From: Gymnogyps californianus
Lineage: Eukaryota > Chordata > Aves > Accipitriformes > Cathartidae
Direction of reading: 5' to 3'
Assembly (NCBI RefSeq): GCF_018139145.2
Contig: NC_059473.1
Span: 60,556,707-60,620,706 of the forward strand
DNA length: 64,000 nt
The translations under genes were made by a program, and so were the position numbers. Position 1 is the first letter of the stretch. Every line of letters begins with the position of its first letter. Below the pieces are notes generated by a model. The model was not told where the DNA came from. It worked only from the letters and a program-made list of their open reading frames with translations, and made no database searches. Shown here one piece after another: positions 49,195 through 63,700 of this stretch.

Positions 49195-51265
49195 AGTTGT
49201 TTCAGGGGTTTTGTTTTGAACCTTCAGAATCAGCTGCTGTCTTTCATTCTCCAAACTGGATGTAGCTTTCTTCTTAATAGGTTTTACATACCATTGTTTT
49301 CTAAAGCCATCCTTGATGTTGGGAAACATATCATCCCTGTTTAACTTCCATATGACCGAGTGCATTGCTGTGGATGGGGAGGGTCATAAAGGGTCAGGTT
49401 TTGCACCCTTGCCAGCGTGCTGTAGGGGAATTCTGATCTAGTAACCTGCTAACATCTCCCTGGAGAAGGCTGCTCTTAATGAGGCAGAAAGCCTGGCGAG
49501 CTTTGCCTCAAGCTCCTCCCATATGCATGGCATTTGGTCTCTATATGGCAATTGTTTAAATCAAGTGTCAATCTGTGGGTCTCATTTTGCTTTTTAAATT
49601 CTTGTGCGTCATTCGTTTGCTTGCCAGTGGCCAGGGGAACCAGCATGCTTTAACCATGCTAGTCCTGGGGGTTTTTTTGTGCTGATCCAGATCGTGTTTA
49701 GCTCAGGTTCATTCAGTTGCAAAACCCAAACATAAGGAAACTAAAACAATTATATGAACTAAAGCAGGAATGCCATATAGTTCTTGTGAAAACTGCTTTT
49801 ACTAAGACTAAACATCAATATTACACTTTTTTCTAACTACCTGCTTAATACAGCAGATCATTAATGCAGCACATTTAGTTAGTTAAAATGAACAAATTTC
49901 ATTAAATTAAAATTCAGCAGCATTAAAGCCAGATGGGCTGCAGGGGGGAAAATGCAGACTTTTAAAGCTAATGTAAATGTAATATTATTGTTTTCCGCTA
50001 CAATCCAATTAAACTGGGCTGACAGAAGCTTTCACAGAAATGCTCAGGAAGATGATAACTTGTCTGTAAGGAAAATCTATTTAAAAGAAATAGTACTTCA
50101 GATATTTTCATGGTTCTGTGGCTCACTGAATTACATTCCTGTATAGAAGCCGCAAAACTGATGTGGGAGACCCAGTAATAAGAAGACCTTTACTGGTATG
50201 TTACTTACTGGGAGAAAAGGACTTAATTTTACAGTGCTTATTGTAAGTATTTGAGTGTAGAAAAAAATTAACCCAAGAAGACCCATTGCCAAATGAAGAA
50301 AATACACATTTCCAAAAACATGACCTGCCTGGGGAGCCCTCACTGCCTCCCCCATAGTCCCCAGCATCATCAGGAGCCAGGCTGCAATGCCAAGCACCCT
50401 CTAAAACCCTGGGTCAGTGCAAGGCACAGCCCCGTGCTGTGCAGGAGTGCCTTCATGGGCACTGCAAATAGCATCTGCTGAGCTCTCTGGCTGCAAGGCA
50501 GATGCCTTTGGTTGTGGGGTACAAGCCACAAAATCCAGCTTGGCATTATGCTTCCATATTTTCTGTAAAGCTACTTAGAGAACTGTGCTATCTGGTGTAG
50601 GACTTTCCTGTCACTGGGGTATGCAAATGCTGGCTGCCTTATTTGATAGGTCTTAATGGTGTTAAGAAGAGAAAAAAAAGATACCCTACATAAGACACCC
50701 ACACTCACTCCATTTCTCTTTTTAAACAGTTACCCTTTCCAGAAAAGCTGACACAGTTCTTGCATGTTAGCTGTGTACCACAGTAAATAGTTGTTTTCTC
50801 CCAAAACAGTAAGCAAAAGTCTATATAAAGTCTCGCCTACACACGTGATGTACCAGGAGGGGGGGTGGTCCTAAGCATTCTCAAGCACAGATCCCACTCA
50901 CTTAAACTCCTAAAATACAACGCAAGATGTCAGAGTCTTCATTTTCCCATGAACTGCACAGTAAATATGAACCGCAACCTTGATTCACACATGGTGATAA
51001 AACCCAGTGCCTGTAAATTCATGAATGTAGCTGGCAGTCATTAAGTATATTATGTGGAGGTCAGGTTGATGGTCCCTTCTTTGTTTATTCCTCTTATTTA
51101 ATGATCCATTGCTGGAGACGTGCCAAAAACTTTCAGAATGTTTTACAACGTATTTATGTGACCGAGAAGTGTGTCCTGTGCTTTCCATCCCCATTATCCT
51201 GACATGCTGAACATAAATCAGAGTGCAGTATGCAGAATTAGCATTTGAGGAAAGCACAGAGCGGC

Positions 51266-51290
51266 TTTTTTTTTTTTTTTCCTTTTTTTT
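51266..51290. repeat. T-rich homopolymer (T15-CC-T8)
   Basis: T15, CC and T8 are followed by A6. There is no preceding retrotransposed sequence recognisable on the minus strand, so I do not call it a poly(A) tail. Confidence 0.7.
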
Positions 51291-51599
51291 AAAAAATGTG
51301 TACAGAGAAAATACTTGTTCCTTTCTAAAGTAGCCCTTAAGAGGGATCACCTTTTGGTTAAGGGATGAAACAGGGCCACCTTCATTTTGCGCAGCTGAAT
51401 TCCACAAAAGCCAAATGTCTCAGCATGGGATATTACACCTGGATCCAGGCAGACTTCCATTCAATTCAAGACAAAGTGTGGTTAAAATCACATTACGTTG
51501 TCAGGGGTCAGATCCCTGCAGCTCAAGCTAATCAAAGTTAATTTTTTCAAAGGTATGGAGACTTAACCCTTGCTCAGCACTGTACTAACTCCTCGCCTC

Positions 51600-51775
51600 A
51601 CAAGGCAGGTCATGCCTATGGACAAGGGCTGGATCAGTTTAAGTCAAATCGTTTATAAAGTGAATATATTTAGACTCATGCCGATCTGTGTATAGATACA
51701 CTAAACTGATGCAAGTCAGTTGAATATTGACCCAGGTAAAAAGGTACAAATTTTCTTGTGTGGCCAACACCACTG
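51600..51775. repeat. Possible ancient DNA-transposon fragment
   Basis: The blocks 'ggacaagggctgg', 'atcagtttaagtcaaatcg', 'gtgaatatatttagac', 'tctgtgtatagatacac' and 'aaactgatgcaagtcag' resemble a frequent old sauropsid repeat built from motifs such as 'taaactggtgcaa' and 'gtgtagaca'. Inverted termini are not preserved. The family is uncertain and the call rests on memory. Confidence 0.35.
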
Positions 51776-54700
51776 AAAACTTTCTTGGTGCACAGATGTT
51801 TGTGTTAAAACATCCTATTAATCCTACAAAATTTTTAGAAGTCTGAATAGGAGTTCCAGCAGAGAGACCTCGTGCAGTTCAAATGCATGGACTAGAAGAG
51901 ATACAGAAAGGAAGACACATCAAAGAGATCTATTTACCAGTCTATTAGAAAGAAAATTAAATATCTGAATTTTAAGGTATTCTGTTATTAAACTAGTAGG
52001 TGAAAAATTATGGTGCAGGCAGCCTACACAACTCTGGCATTGCCTTATCGTATGATAAATATTAGGTGATTTTATAAACAATTTTCCCCATCAAGTTGAC
52101 TAAGCTAATTAGTCATTACCTTTAACGGTAACTGGATCCACAATTCATGCAAGGCATTTTTTGTTTGTATAAGTTGTCTAGTAACATTGGTTAACTAATG
52201 GACCATAACACCTTATTAAGAAAGATCCATACCCTTTCTGAAGTTATTTTAGGCTTGTCTGTCTGTTAATTTTTACTTCGAACGTAATTTGTCTGACTGG
52301 AAGGGCCTTTCTGACTGCAAACCCTTCCAAATGCTATGACATTATGTACCTCCCAGGTTAATGCTCACTAAAAGCTGAGCCAGTCTAAAGGACAAAAGAA
52401 GACGCAGAATATGAGGAGCGCGACCTTCTCCACAGACAGAACATTTATGTGCATACGTCATTAGTCTACTGCTAATAGCCTGGTACTGAACTGCCAAAAT
52501 GAGACATCATTCAGCTCCTCTTTGGTGCTCTTCCACTGAAGTCACTAAAATGTATTTCACTGACAATCAGTTTTATACCTAATATATTACAAACTTGCCG
52601 GTGCAGTAAATAAGCATAATACTTCAGCACATGTGCAGTGATGTGGCCACATAGGAGCTCCAGGTCTCCCTCTTTTCCCTGGTGAGGTACTTGATCAGCG
52701 TTTGTATTGGCTCACACACCACGCGAGGCCTCGGGCTGTGTATTTTTCACATACACGAAAAATCCTATCCCCGTTATAATTGCAATCAAGCCTTTATGAA
52801 AGCTCTACTACCAACATCAGACTATGCCCTTTTAGAGAAGAAAATTATGGATATAATTACCAAATCATAAAATAGCTGAAAAGAAAGCAAGCATCATGCG
52901 TCCTCAGGTATAAAATCCATTTCTTCCAGGAAGTTTCCAAGTTTTGAAGGTTACAGCAAAATTCTATCCGCTCGGTCTTATCCAATTCGCCTTCTTGTGC
53001 ATTTTTGATCGGCCCTTAAAAAGCTGGCACATTTTATTACGTTAGAATTCAATCTAAGAAACCTGAACACATGTTCATGCTTCACTGCTCGCTGGTTATT
53101 AAGATAATCTGCAGGAAACAACATCACAATAGGGCATTGTTTGTGAATGTGAGCAAAAGGTTACAACAACAGCCTGCACCCAGACCTGACTTCTTGACTC
53201 CCATTCCCTTTGCTATGAAGAAAGCACATGTTGTGTGTGGTAACTATTTCCATTATGGCCAAAGTATTTTCTGCCATTTGTTGCAGCCCAGAAGAGAACA
53301 AGGTATAGGAGGAGCACATTTTTCCTGGAAACACCAAGTAGCTGGAACAGTGTGCTCGATGGGAGGTGACCAGCTATCGTGTAAAGCAAATCTCAGGCTC
53401 CTCATCATTGCAACATTTGAGTACCTCACAGGCATAATCTAGGGGGTAACAGGATAGCTGTGTGAGAAATTATTCCCTTTTACAGAAATGTGGTTGGATC
53501 CACAAACACTCAGTTCCACAGTCCTCAACCCCCTCCTTCATTGCTGCCCAACCACACAGGCACCAGAATTACCCGTACATTGAAGCTTTCATCCTCAGTA
53601 ACTAAACGTCTGCTTAGGGGTACCACCACAGCTGTCTGCACCGCAGCAATGCACTTACACTGTTGGATAAATGGTGTCCGGTCCCTTTTAAAGAGTCCTG
53701 GAGAGCAGCCTGAAGACTGCGCTTTTTGAGGAGCCTGTGCATTTTCAAGTGATACTGGGTTGTCAAAAGAATGTGTGTTTGGGGAAAAAAGCTTATCCTC
53801 TCTCCTTGGGGTCTCCATTTCCAAGAGATGAGCCTACACAACACAGTGCTGGGTAGCAAGGTACCCTGTCATCTGTGTTACAGGGGCTCTCTTTCCAGAC
53901 CAAATCCCACACAAGACCAGCTTTTAGATGGAGGGGACCCTTTCTGTCCATCCACCCAGTAGCTTGGGCAGGATGCAGAACAGTTTGGGGGGTCTTGACT
54001 CAATCCTCTTTTCTGCCTGAAGAGATTAATTCCTGCTTCTCTGACCTCTGAATGGCCAAAACAACCAGATCTGTTTGCTGGTATAGTACAAGTATTTGGA
54101 GACTTTGGTCCTGCCAGCTGGGATTAGGGGGAAACACTGGTGATGCTTTTGCATACAGAATAAAGCAGTGTTGGCACCTCTCTCTAGCAGGACGGCATGG
54201 GGCTGAGCTCTTGTTTCTAGTCCTCCCCCCCCAAAAAAGTGCTTCAGCATTTTGAGTAGGTACTGAGTAGCACAGATGAGTGCCCTAATCAGTAGGCTGT
54301 ATTATCATACACATAGTCTATTTAAGACCTAATGAACTGCTTGGGTTTTTAGACACTGTGGAGTTTGCAGACCCTGGCTGCCTGCTCCGATGACAGCGTT
54401 AACCCTCACCGCAACCTGTCCTGCTGCCTCCAGCTCTTTTGTCCCAAGGGGCCTCTCCTGGCAGGGGGTGCCCTGTGGTGTTGAATTCTTAGGTGCCACT
54501 CAAAGAAAGACATCATAAACTGAAGAAGGACAGGACTTAAAGGTTCCTCTTGATGTTTTTTGGAAAAATAAAATTTAAGAAAACCATGTATCACTGGAGC
54601 GCAGAGAAAACCACACCACCCGCATAAAGCAATGGTAATAAGACTGGAAAGTGTTGCCTTGCAGTATGAAGAGCAGCACCAGTAATTTGCCTCCTTAACA

Positions 54701-57700
54701 GCCACATTGAGCCAGTGAACCCTTACTACTAGGCAAAACACCAAAGCGTTTTTTAACCACGGTCTTCACTGCAGCCCTGTATGATTTCCAGCTACACTGT
54801 CAGGCTGACTGTGACACAGGAATGAGGATGGTGCCTGATTTCAGAGAGGCTGGAATAACGCCAAAATCTGCCCTCCATTGGTGCAAGTGGAGATAAATGA
54901 CTTAATTGGTTCTGGCTTACCCCCACCAGCCCCACTTGCTAGAACTTACCACATAAAAGAAACATGAGTTAATGCATTGTACAGGAACCCTGCCCAGTGC
55001 TGACTCTGGGATGATGAGAAAGAACTGAGCATCTTTCATTTAACTACATGTGCACTGAAAAACAGTATAATGGGCATTATTTCAACAAGCTTTTCTCCTG
55101 CTGAGGAGGCAGGATAGCCAAGGCTTGTATGTGTCAGCGTTGCCATACTGTAGTGTTCGACAGGCGGCAATTAAGGCAGATGCAGCTAGCTCCAGTGGAA
55201 ACAGAGCCTTTATTAAAACTGGAAGGAGGAATTCTGAGTGTTGATTAGGAAGCATCCTGCTGGAGGCTTTCTAACACCTGGGACCCCTCATTTCCAATCT
55301 TTTTAGCAGTCTGTCTGCTTTAAGTTGTGCAATGTTGTTTTTCCCTGGTGCTAGTCAATCGTTACCTTCCTTTTTCTAATCTGAAATATATTCAGAATCA
55401 CCCATTACCAATATTTTTGTGTAAAAATACATGCACATGTAGTCTATACAGATATTACAGTTCCCAACAATATACCTCTACAGATAGATCTTGGTGATAT
55501 TTAGTCATAAGTGGGAATGAAGAGGTCCAAACTAGTATTTTCCAGTAAGAAATATTGAGCCAGTTTTCTTTGTAGGATTATTACAGTTAGAAAGCTGCAA
55601 AGGGATTTTAGGGTGAGGTGCAAAGGAGGTTCAGGACATTAAGAAATTTGCTTTCATCAGCCTTCCACAGTGACTCAGATTGCTTAGTTACAAGGCTTTC
55701 CTGAATCCTCTCCAGATTTTCGTGTTTCGAGGAAGACGTGGGACACCAAAGATTACCTAATATCCCAGGAGCAGTCACTCTAGTGCTCAAACGAGAGTAA
55801 GACAACATCTTTCAATGTTGTAAATACATTTAAAGAGTCCATTAGCTCTCTGGGACAGAGCTCATGAGCTGAACATGTGCTTCCAGCATAATGCTATTAT
55901 TATGCAAGTATCTTTCAAAATCACTGCTTCTCAACAGTGAGCCTCCCAATCTGTAACTATGACCTAATTAATTTTCCCCCTGATTATATGGCCTTTCATT
56001 TGTCCATACTGAACGCATTGGTGTCTCACCTAAAAACAGTTTTATGTTTTCTTGCTAGTCAGTGCTAGTAGCACCATACAGCCTGGAGCAAAGAACCAAT
56101 TCTTGCTAGATACCTCCTGAATCACACCTGATGGGTGGCAACGATTCCCAAAATACACTTGCATTTTGAAGCCTGGCATTTAGGCACGGAATGACCCATT
56201 TGATACATAACATATTGATTTTGCATCATTTTAGGTTCTACACAGCAGAACCAAGCCAAACATCTTCTAATGCAGGAAGACAGATGTATGAAATAATTCC
56301 CTCAAACCTGTTTTTCCTCCAACCCATGTTAATTGGAATTATTTGTATTCAATCTCTCCATTCCTTTTGGCTCAGTCCCTGTATCATCTGTTCCATATTT
56401 TTGCCTGGGACTGATGTCAGACTCACCAGCTAATGATTACCAGTCTACCTCATTTACTCCCTTTAAAAATTGTTACAACACAGATTAATAATAATTTCTT
56501 TAAAAGCATGCAGTTCTCTCACAAGGGAGACCAAGGGGGTACATTGTGTGCCCTACCTGCTTACCCTCAGAAGAGGAATGATTCTGAGCCCAGGTAACTC
56601 ATTGCCTTCCCAGCCCACAAACAGAAGGCCAGAAAGTTCTGCCAGCTCCGTCTCTGGGCTACGAAACAAACGGCAGCTCTGTGCCTTTGTGTGGCCAACT
56701 GTCTGCAGCTCTCCCGTAGCGCTCTCCCGGCCACTACCATATACTAACACATCTTGCAACAGGCTGGGACCTCCCTGCCTCCCTACCCTACTTGCATCCC
56801 TCCTACATGTATAGGAAAGGTCCACCTAGCCCAGCACTCCATCTCCAACAGTGTCCCTAAGCACTGCAGACTTCCCACAGGCTCTGTGCTGTGGCTCAAT
56901 ATCACCCACGCAGGTCAGTCCTCCGCATGCTGAAGAGTGCGTTGTTTTGCTTGGGAAATATTTTTGCTCCCATGTGTTTGCAATGCCTCCTGAACTGCAT
57001 AAAGAATGTGATGCAGCCATCCATAAATATTGTGAGAAGACAGCTTGTTCTATAAATGAACACGTAACAGAATTTGATTTAATGTAATGTTCACTGAAAT
57101 GGGAGGAAAAAATTGGGAGCAAAGTGGAAGTGTTGACATGCTTTTTAAGGATGGTAAAAATCTTGGACTAGTCGTCTTCGACACAGCAAAATCTGAAATA
57201 ACTTAGGGACCACTTCTCAGCTGTGGGAAGTCCTTTTATACCAGTTGAAAAGAACCTCCAATTTCCAACATTCGAGTCCAGCCAGTGTGACCAGGGAGTT
57301 GGCCAGGAGGGAAATCATGAGGCGCATGAAAACTTTCTTTGCTTTTTCTCTCAGCTGAGAAGCCGCCCAGTTTGGTACAGGTAAGTGTCCTCTTACCATT
57401 TTGTTTCTGTGTTTCTAGAAACCAAACTGCTGTTAAGCTTTCACTCACTCCCCCTTCCAAATGGTATGAGACGACCAATGGATGACCCATGGTGGAAGCA
57501 GTCTAAACCAGCGATGCGTATGCTGTCTTACCAGTGCTAAAACTGAACTCAGAAGACTCAGGCAAACACTGGATTTGAGCACAGCAACCTACTTTCATGG
57601 CATCAGTTGCAGAACTGGAGCTCTGGTGCACAGTGCATAGCACAACCAGGGGAAGTACAGAAAATAAGTACTCCAAATTCCTCTGCAAAGCCACAGGAAA

Positions 57701-60700
57701 GCTTTGCGGTTGCCAAGCTACTAATATTGTTAAAATACTTGTTTTCCTTTTTCATTCTGCCCATAATACACTGTGACTGTGAAAATGGGCAGAAGGAAAA
57801 AAGAAAAGAAACCTCAGTGATGCAGGTTCACATTGAGCATGCAGACCAGCGTGGGAACGTGAAAGTGAAGGGGACCACAGGAGTTATCAGGACCAATCCA
57901 ACACAGTAGCAGGCAATAGATGCTTTTCTGTGGGAAGCACCACTTTTGCATCCTATGGATGCTTAGGTGCTTCCTGATAAGCTGTAAAAAGGCAAAGGTG
58001 AAAAAGACAAGTGTGGTGTGCCAGAAGCAGAGAAAAGGAGAGCCTGAGGTCAAACAGCTCCATCTGCAATGTGCTGAGAAGTTTATTTGTGTTGCTTTTT
58101 CAGGAAGGACATATCAGCTGTCTTTCACAACGGTGGCAACCCTCTTCTCCATTAGCAGTCTAATCTACTACTTGAGGTAGCACTTATTGGTCTGGGGAAA
58201 AAGCTTAAAGGCAGAGCAGAGGAAAAGGAGATCACAGACAAGAGGCAGTGATGCCACAAAAGTGTGGTTAAATGCTGATGCTAACTTCTGCCTTCACCTT
58301 GTTCACCCCGAGGGTAGTCCTCTGAAATGGCTGCGCAACCTATCTGCATCTGGAAGAGGTGCACAAACTTTTAACACTTGGGAGCCATCTGCTCTATGAG
58401 ACAAAAAAAGCTGAATATGCCCTCAAGTTTTCAAATTTAGATTAAAAAACCCCGAAGAAATCTGGCTGTGATTGCAAGCAGCGATGAGGGAACTTATCTC
58501 AGGGCAATCTTTACCTTAGGCGAGCCTTTCACATCCCTGAATTAGCAAGCCATTGCATCAGGTAGACCACAGTTAACAGCGTGTTTCTCTGTCACAACAG
58601 AGAATAGGACTGCAGGGAGAAGCAGATTTCACTGATGCACGCACAGCATTACTAATGCGGTGGAAAAACACTACTCTCAGAAAAGTGCTCTTAAACAGTA
58701 GCCGTACAAACTGCCCCCTCACTCAAACAGCATAACATTAGCTTCTTCACCTGCGGTGTGGAAGAAAGATCGAGGCAGGCTATCACCTGAGAGAGGAAGG
58801 GGACCCCACCACCGTCCTTTTTATTCCTCCCTGGGAGAAGGGAACATTTTTGGGTAGCAAGATGGAAATAACACTGACTATTCTTCCTCCTTCAGCATTT
58901 CAAAAAAGACTCTAAATGGTGCTAAGCAGTATGTCTACTTTGCCAATATTATACCTTTCCACTCTAGTTTACAGACAAGTTTCCAAAACTACAGTATTAA
59001 AGAATATACACAAAGCTTATGGAACTTGAGAGTTTGCAAAGGTGACAGAAACTTCTGTGAAAATGAAGAGCTATGTGTACAGCTACTCCATCTCCTCTAG
59101 TATTTGTGTTGAAGAATCAACACACAGAGCTAAAGCAATGAACATTAATAGATGTTACATTATTTTGAACTGGAGGACAATAAAATAATATAATGTAATG
59201 ATCATCACCTTGAGATGTTGCTGACGTTGCAAAGTAAATTGTTCACCTTGAGGGACCTCAAAATCTTGCTCAAGACTTCATCACAGTTAATTTGGCCCCA
59301 GAACTTCCCACATGTAGGTAAGGAAGTATTTTTCCCCACTATCTAGACTATCTAACCTCAGAAATTGCCAAGATGCCCTCACATGGCACTGTGCAACCTT
59401 CTTCTGCTTCTAACTAAGACAGGTAATTGATTAGCATGCATGACACCTCCAAAACCATGGGCAGGGTTGGGCTCTGAGGCCTGTTTGCATCCATTAACAT
59501 CACAGTGTTCAAAGATCCTCCAGCTAGAACTAGAAAAGCTGTGTCCCGAGCTGGATGCCATGCAGATGTAAGACACTGCATCACATCTAACCCAAGCTGG
59601 CTAACCAGTCTGGATGCAGCCACCAGTACTGATGTGACTACGCTGTTTACTGGTTCAGATTAATGTCTGCTGGGCAAAAGGCACCGCACCATATAAACAT
59701 GCTCAGAGCTAGCTCAAGGACCTCTGGCACGGCGCTGGTTACTCAGAGCAGATGTGGCCTTTGTGGGGTGCCAAAGGAGAAAACAAACAAACAAAAAAAC
59801 CCATCGCTGAATTTTGTAGGAAAAGTGGGAAAGGTGGACTCTGCCACTGATTCCATTCCCATTTTTAACCCCAAAGCCATCCTTGCTCCTAAATTCTGTG
59901 ATGCTTTATGCCTCTTGAAGCCACACATGCCAAAGTAAACAGCCACTTCGACCTCTTGCGGGCACCACTCAAAGCCTTAAGCTGTTATGTAGGAAATGCA
60001 TGTTTATTCCTTACAGAAGCTGTATAATCTATTACAGTCACTGTACTAAGTGATACAAATTAGGGAATTTGAAAGTTACATTTGGCAACCTGCCCTTACT
60101 GTGCTCTAATTATTTCTTAATATCCCAATTTAAGGGCAGCATATTGGCCCCAATTTTAAATTGTCTGGCATTTATAAGTTTGTGTCACAGAATTAATGTT
60201 AAACAGTTTTCAGATTCTTTATTGAAAACTGCTGATTGTGTATTGCCTGACAAAGCAGAATGTCTCCATTAGAATAATGATTTATTGTAAATATGGTAGT
60301 ATTAAGGCTGACTATTCTGGGTATTAAAAATGCATGGAAAAAATCCATTGAAAAAAGTGTTATGTGAGCTGTCATAATTTGTCAGTTTAATATCTTTGTC
60401 ATTTGCATTTCTTTTTAAAATGCCAAGAGCAATTAAACCTTATCCCACCACTAGAAGTTGCCAAATTTCACTTGAAATTAAAACAGAATAATGCGTCATG
60501 TTAGTTATTTTAATAATATTAAACAACAAAAACAGAAACAGTAAAGAGAAGAAAAAGGAGACTTATATAACAACTGCAGCTACAAACAAAGCAGCTAAAA
60601 TATATAGGCTGTTTCTGTGATACACGCACACACGAACTCCATAGGCTTCCTACATTAACAAACCATTTCCCTTGACAGTAAGGCCATAGCAAAGCGTTGC

Positions 60701-63700
60701 TGGACTATGGTCTAAACGTCAATAAGCAGCTCCCAGCAACATGCATTTTCTGCTGGTTGGAGATCACCATATTTTCAGTTCATCTCTCCACATGGTTTCC
60801 ATGCAAGCCTCCATAACAAAATACCCCTTGCTTTTTGGACCGACGCAAGTCCCAGTGAGAAAGACAGAAGGGACTTGTGAGTCAACAGGAGCTGGAGCTA
60901 GGACGAATCGATCACAACTTTGTTTCCTGTGGAAATACCAGCTGCTGTCATGTTTGTGTTTGAATTACATTGTGCAAGGCTTCTCCTAGCAATGGTCAAG
61001 CCATGGATGAAAAGATTGTTTCTGGGATTGTCTCCCACTGTGTCTGCCTCTCTGTAGAGACATAAGATTGTCTTTATCATTACGGAATATCCTGTTGTTA
61101 TGCAGAAATACATTTAAAGGGATTTTAGCATACAATAATTTGTGAAATAAGTAATCACAGTAATTTTTGATAGTTACATTACAGGAACAGTGGTGCTGAG
61201 CAAACTAAGATTAAGCAAATATTTGGCCCTGGCCAGTTTAACTTCTCCTAGGCCTTTTGCTTTATTTGAAAATTGGATGTTATCAGGGACCTAATTCTGC
61301 ACTAAAGCCTGTTATTTGAGCCATATGTTCCCAGCAACTCCATACTCCATTGCTGACAAGTCTGGGTCGAGTTTGTCTCCTCTGGGAGGAAAGCAGACAA
61401 CCATAAACATCATCCCTACTTCTGTTCCTTGTGAGAAGTCCTACCGCTGGTACCACTGCCCCCACAAGGTGCTTGGAGAGGATGCTTTTGTACTGGTATC
61501 AGTACAAACCAAATTAGCTTCTATCTCCCAGTGTCTACAGAAAAGGTGGCAGTTTTATTCAAATCAATATGTCTACTTCTTTATTCTGGCATCTCCAGCA
61601 GCAAACGGGACATCCCTTCTAGTGCTGAGCTGTGCCCAGAGCCAAGCACACACGGCTCCTTGGGTGTGGGATAACGAATCTGGGTGACCCACCTCCTCCG
61701 ACACCCTGCCTCTCCACAAGGCGCTGGTGGGGGACGCTCACTTTGGCCCTGGGCCCCCCATACTCACCCAGGGGCTGCCGGGCCCCACCTGCCAGAAGGA
61801 GTGATTGGAGACCAACTCAGCTGCTTTATTCAGGATTTACTTCTGTCTGCTGGGAGAAGGTTGCTAGGTATTCTTGTAGTCCTAAGCTACTTATTTTTTC
61901 CAAATATACTTTAGGAAGAAGTCTCATAAACATTTTATGTAAAAATATACAAAATGGTTAGATAGTGAGACAGAGGGGAAAAAAAAAAGAAAGGACTTTT
62001 TGGTAAAATTCCATCCAGTCTACTTTTAGAGCCCAAAGCGATACCCCTGCAAGTCACCCCATAATTAAGCATAAAATTTCCTAAAAGACTCACAGTTAGA
62101 GACAATGAATGATGATTAAACAGCAGCAGACTAGATCCTTATTATCAGCCACCTGCTCTTTGGTCATACGATCTTGCTTTCCCCCTTGCAGCTCACTTCC
62201 AGCCCCCTCAATTTGGGGTGTTCAAAGCCCCCAGAGCGCAGGCTGCTTTTCTCGGAGCAATTTGTGCCGGTGCCTCACTTAATACAACCTTCCCTCCTCC
62301 AGACTGCTTCCTTCTCCTGTCAAAATGGTTGGCTCCTGTAACTGTGGTCTGGTCCTTGCTAGAAGCGTATGGGGAAGCGATACCTGTCAAATTTGGATTT
62401 CTACTTCCGTACACACTTACTTCTTCACCATAGGTGGCAGTGATGATTCAGAGCGCAGAACAGGGGTCTGAGGCCAGTTTGCCAAAAACCCCACACAACC
62501 AGCAGATGTAAACATAATGCACGAACTCAGCACCTGATGGTCTGATGCTTGCTAGCTTTTATCAGAAAACAGAATCAGAACTTATTAGAAAATAAGTATT
62601 ATACCATCTCTCCAAACCAGCTGGAGTTGATGGTGCTTCTTTATCAGAAGTACTGTAGTGACTGGAATAGTTGCTTAAAATATCATGACTGTGTGTCAGT
62701 GCAGTGCAACCACAGCATTTCTAGCTAAAGAGAGCCATTTGAAGTAGCGAGGGTGGACCACCTCTACATTAGAAGATGCTCCATCATTTTAGTCCTACAT
62801 GGTATTTGGTTACTTCTAGTGCAAGCTCCTGTAGTTATTCTGGGCTACGTTTATACAGACTTGAAAATAACATTGGAAGCAGCAGCATCACAAGGAAGTT
62901 TAATCCTCACAGAAATGTTTTCCGAGATCATGGCTTTATAAGCACACTGTTCCAGCTTCTGGGTAAACGGGCGTAAGTCATGAGTATTATTTTAAAATTA
63001 CAACAAGAAGAAATTCAACTTTCTAGCAGACAGTGACCTGTGATACGCTAGGGCATCTGCTTCAACTGAGGCCATGAGTGCAAATAGGAGACAAATAAAG
63101 ATACACAATGTAGTATAAAAGAGTTGATTATCGCTTTGTATTTTATTGCCCATGTGCAAACCATTTTGTGATCTATAAAACACGGCATATGAACCCAATA
63201 AAAGTCAACATGGCATCATTGATAGCCCCGTTTTGCAAGGACAATGAGTGAACATATAAATAAGAGTGGGATGGAAAGAAAGGAGATGCTGTTGTCGTTT
63301 CCAAAAGCATCTTCACACTGTTGGGGAGAACATGGGCAAAGTACCACCAAAGATCAAAACAGAAGCTGCCAGCAGGACATGACTGATTTTGCTGCTGGAG
63401 TTTGGAGTTGTCATCGTGTCTCAAGGGCTGACAAACCCGCAATTACACTGTCACTGTCTCCATTGCAAGTGGTTTTGTTTCAATAGGTTTCCAAATTGAC
63501 AGGGACAATTCAGCCAAGCTTAATCTTTAGATGGCCAAAGGATTTCAGAGCCCTTTATGGGCAACAAATGAACCTTACAACACACTGAGGTTGTTATCTA
63601 GCCTAATTCTGTGCACAGATCAGCTAGGCCACATTAGAGGTTTTTGAACACTATGAGTTGATGAGAAAACCAGGATCATAATCTGAAGCCCACCTCCCAG

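Larger units (their letters stand above)
39986..51599. other. Upstream intergenic DNA, no exon recognised
   Basis: This is AT-rich unique DNA on the 5' side of PHACTR2. It could be intergenic or the first intron of a longer PHACTR2 transcript with a distal promoter. A weak old-repeat trace lies at about 40070-40140, possible MIR core traces at about 47815-47945, and a GC-richer patch at 48250-49100. No FUCA2-like fucosidase motifs and no second CpG island are visible. Confidence 0.55.

Noticed and set aside
51266..51290. Long T run as the poly(A) tail of a minus-strand retrocopy.
   Set aside because: The sequence to the right, where the retrocopy body would be on the minus strand, resembles no known gene or SINE.
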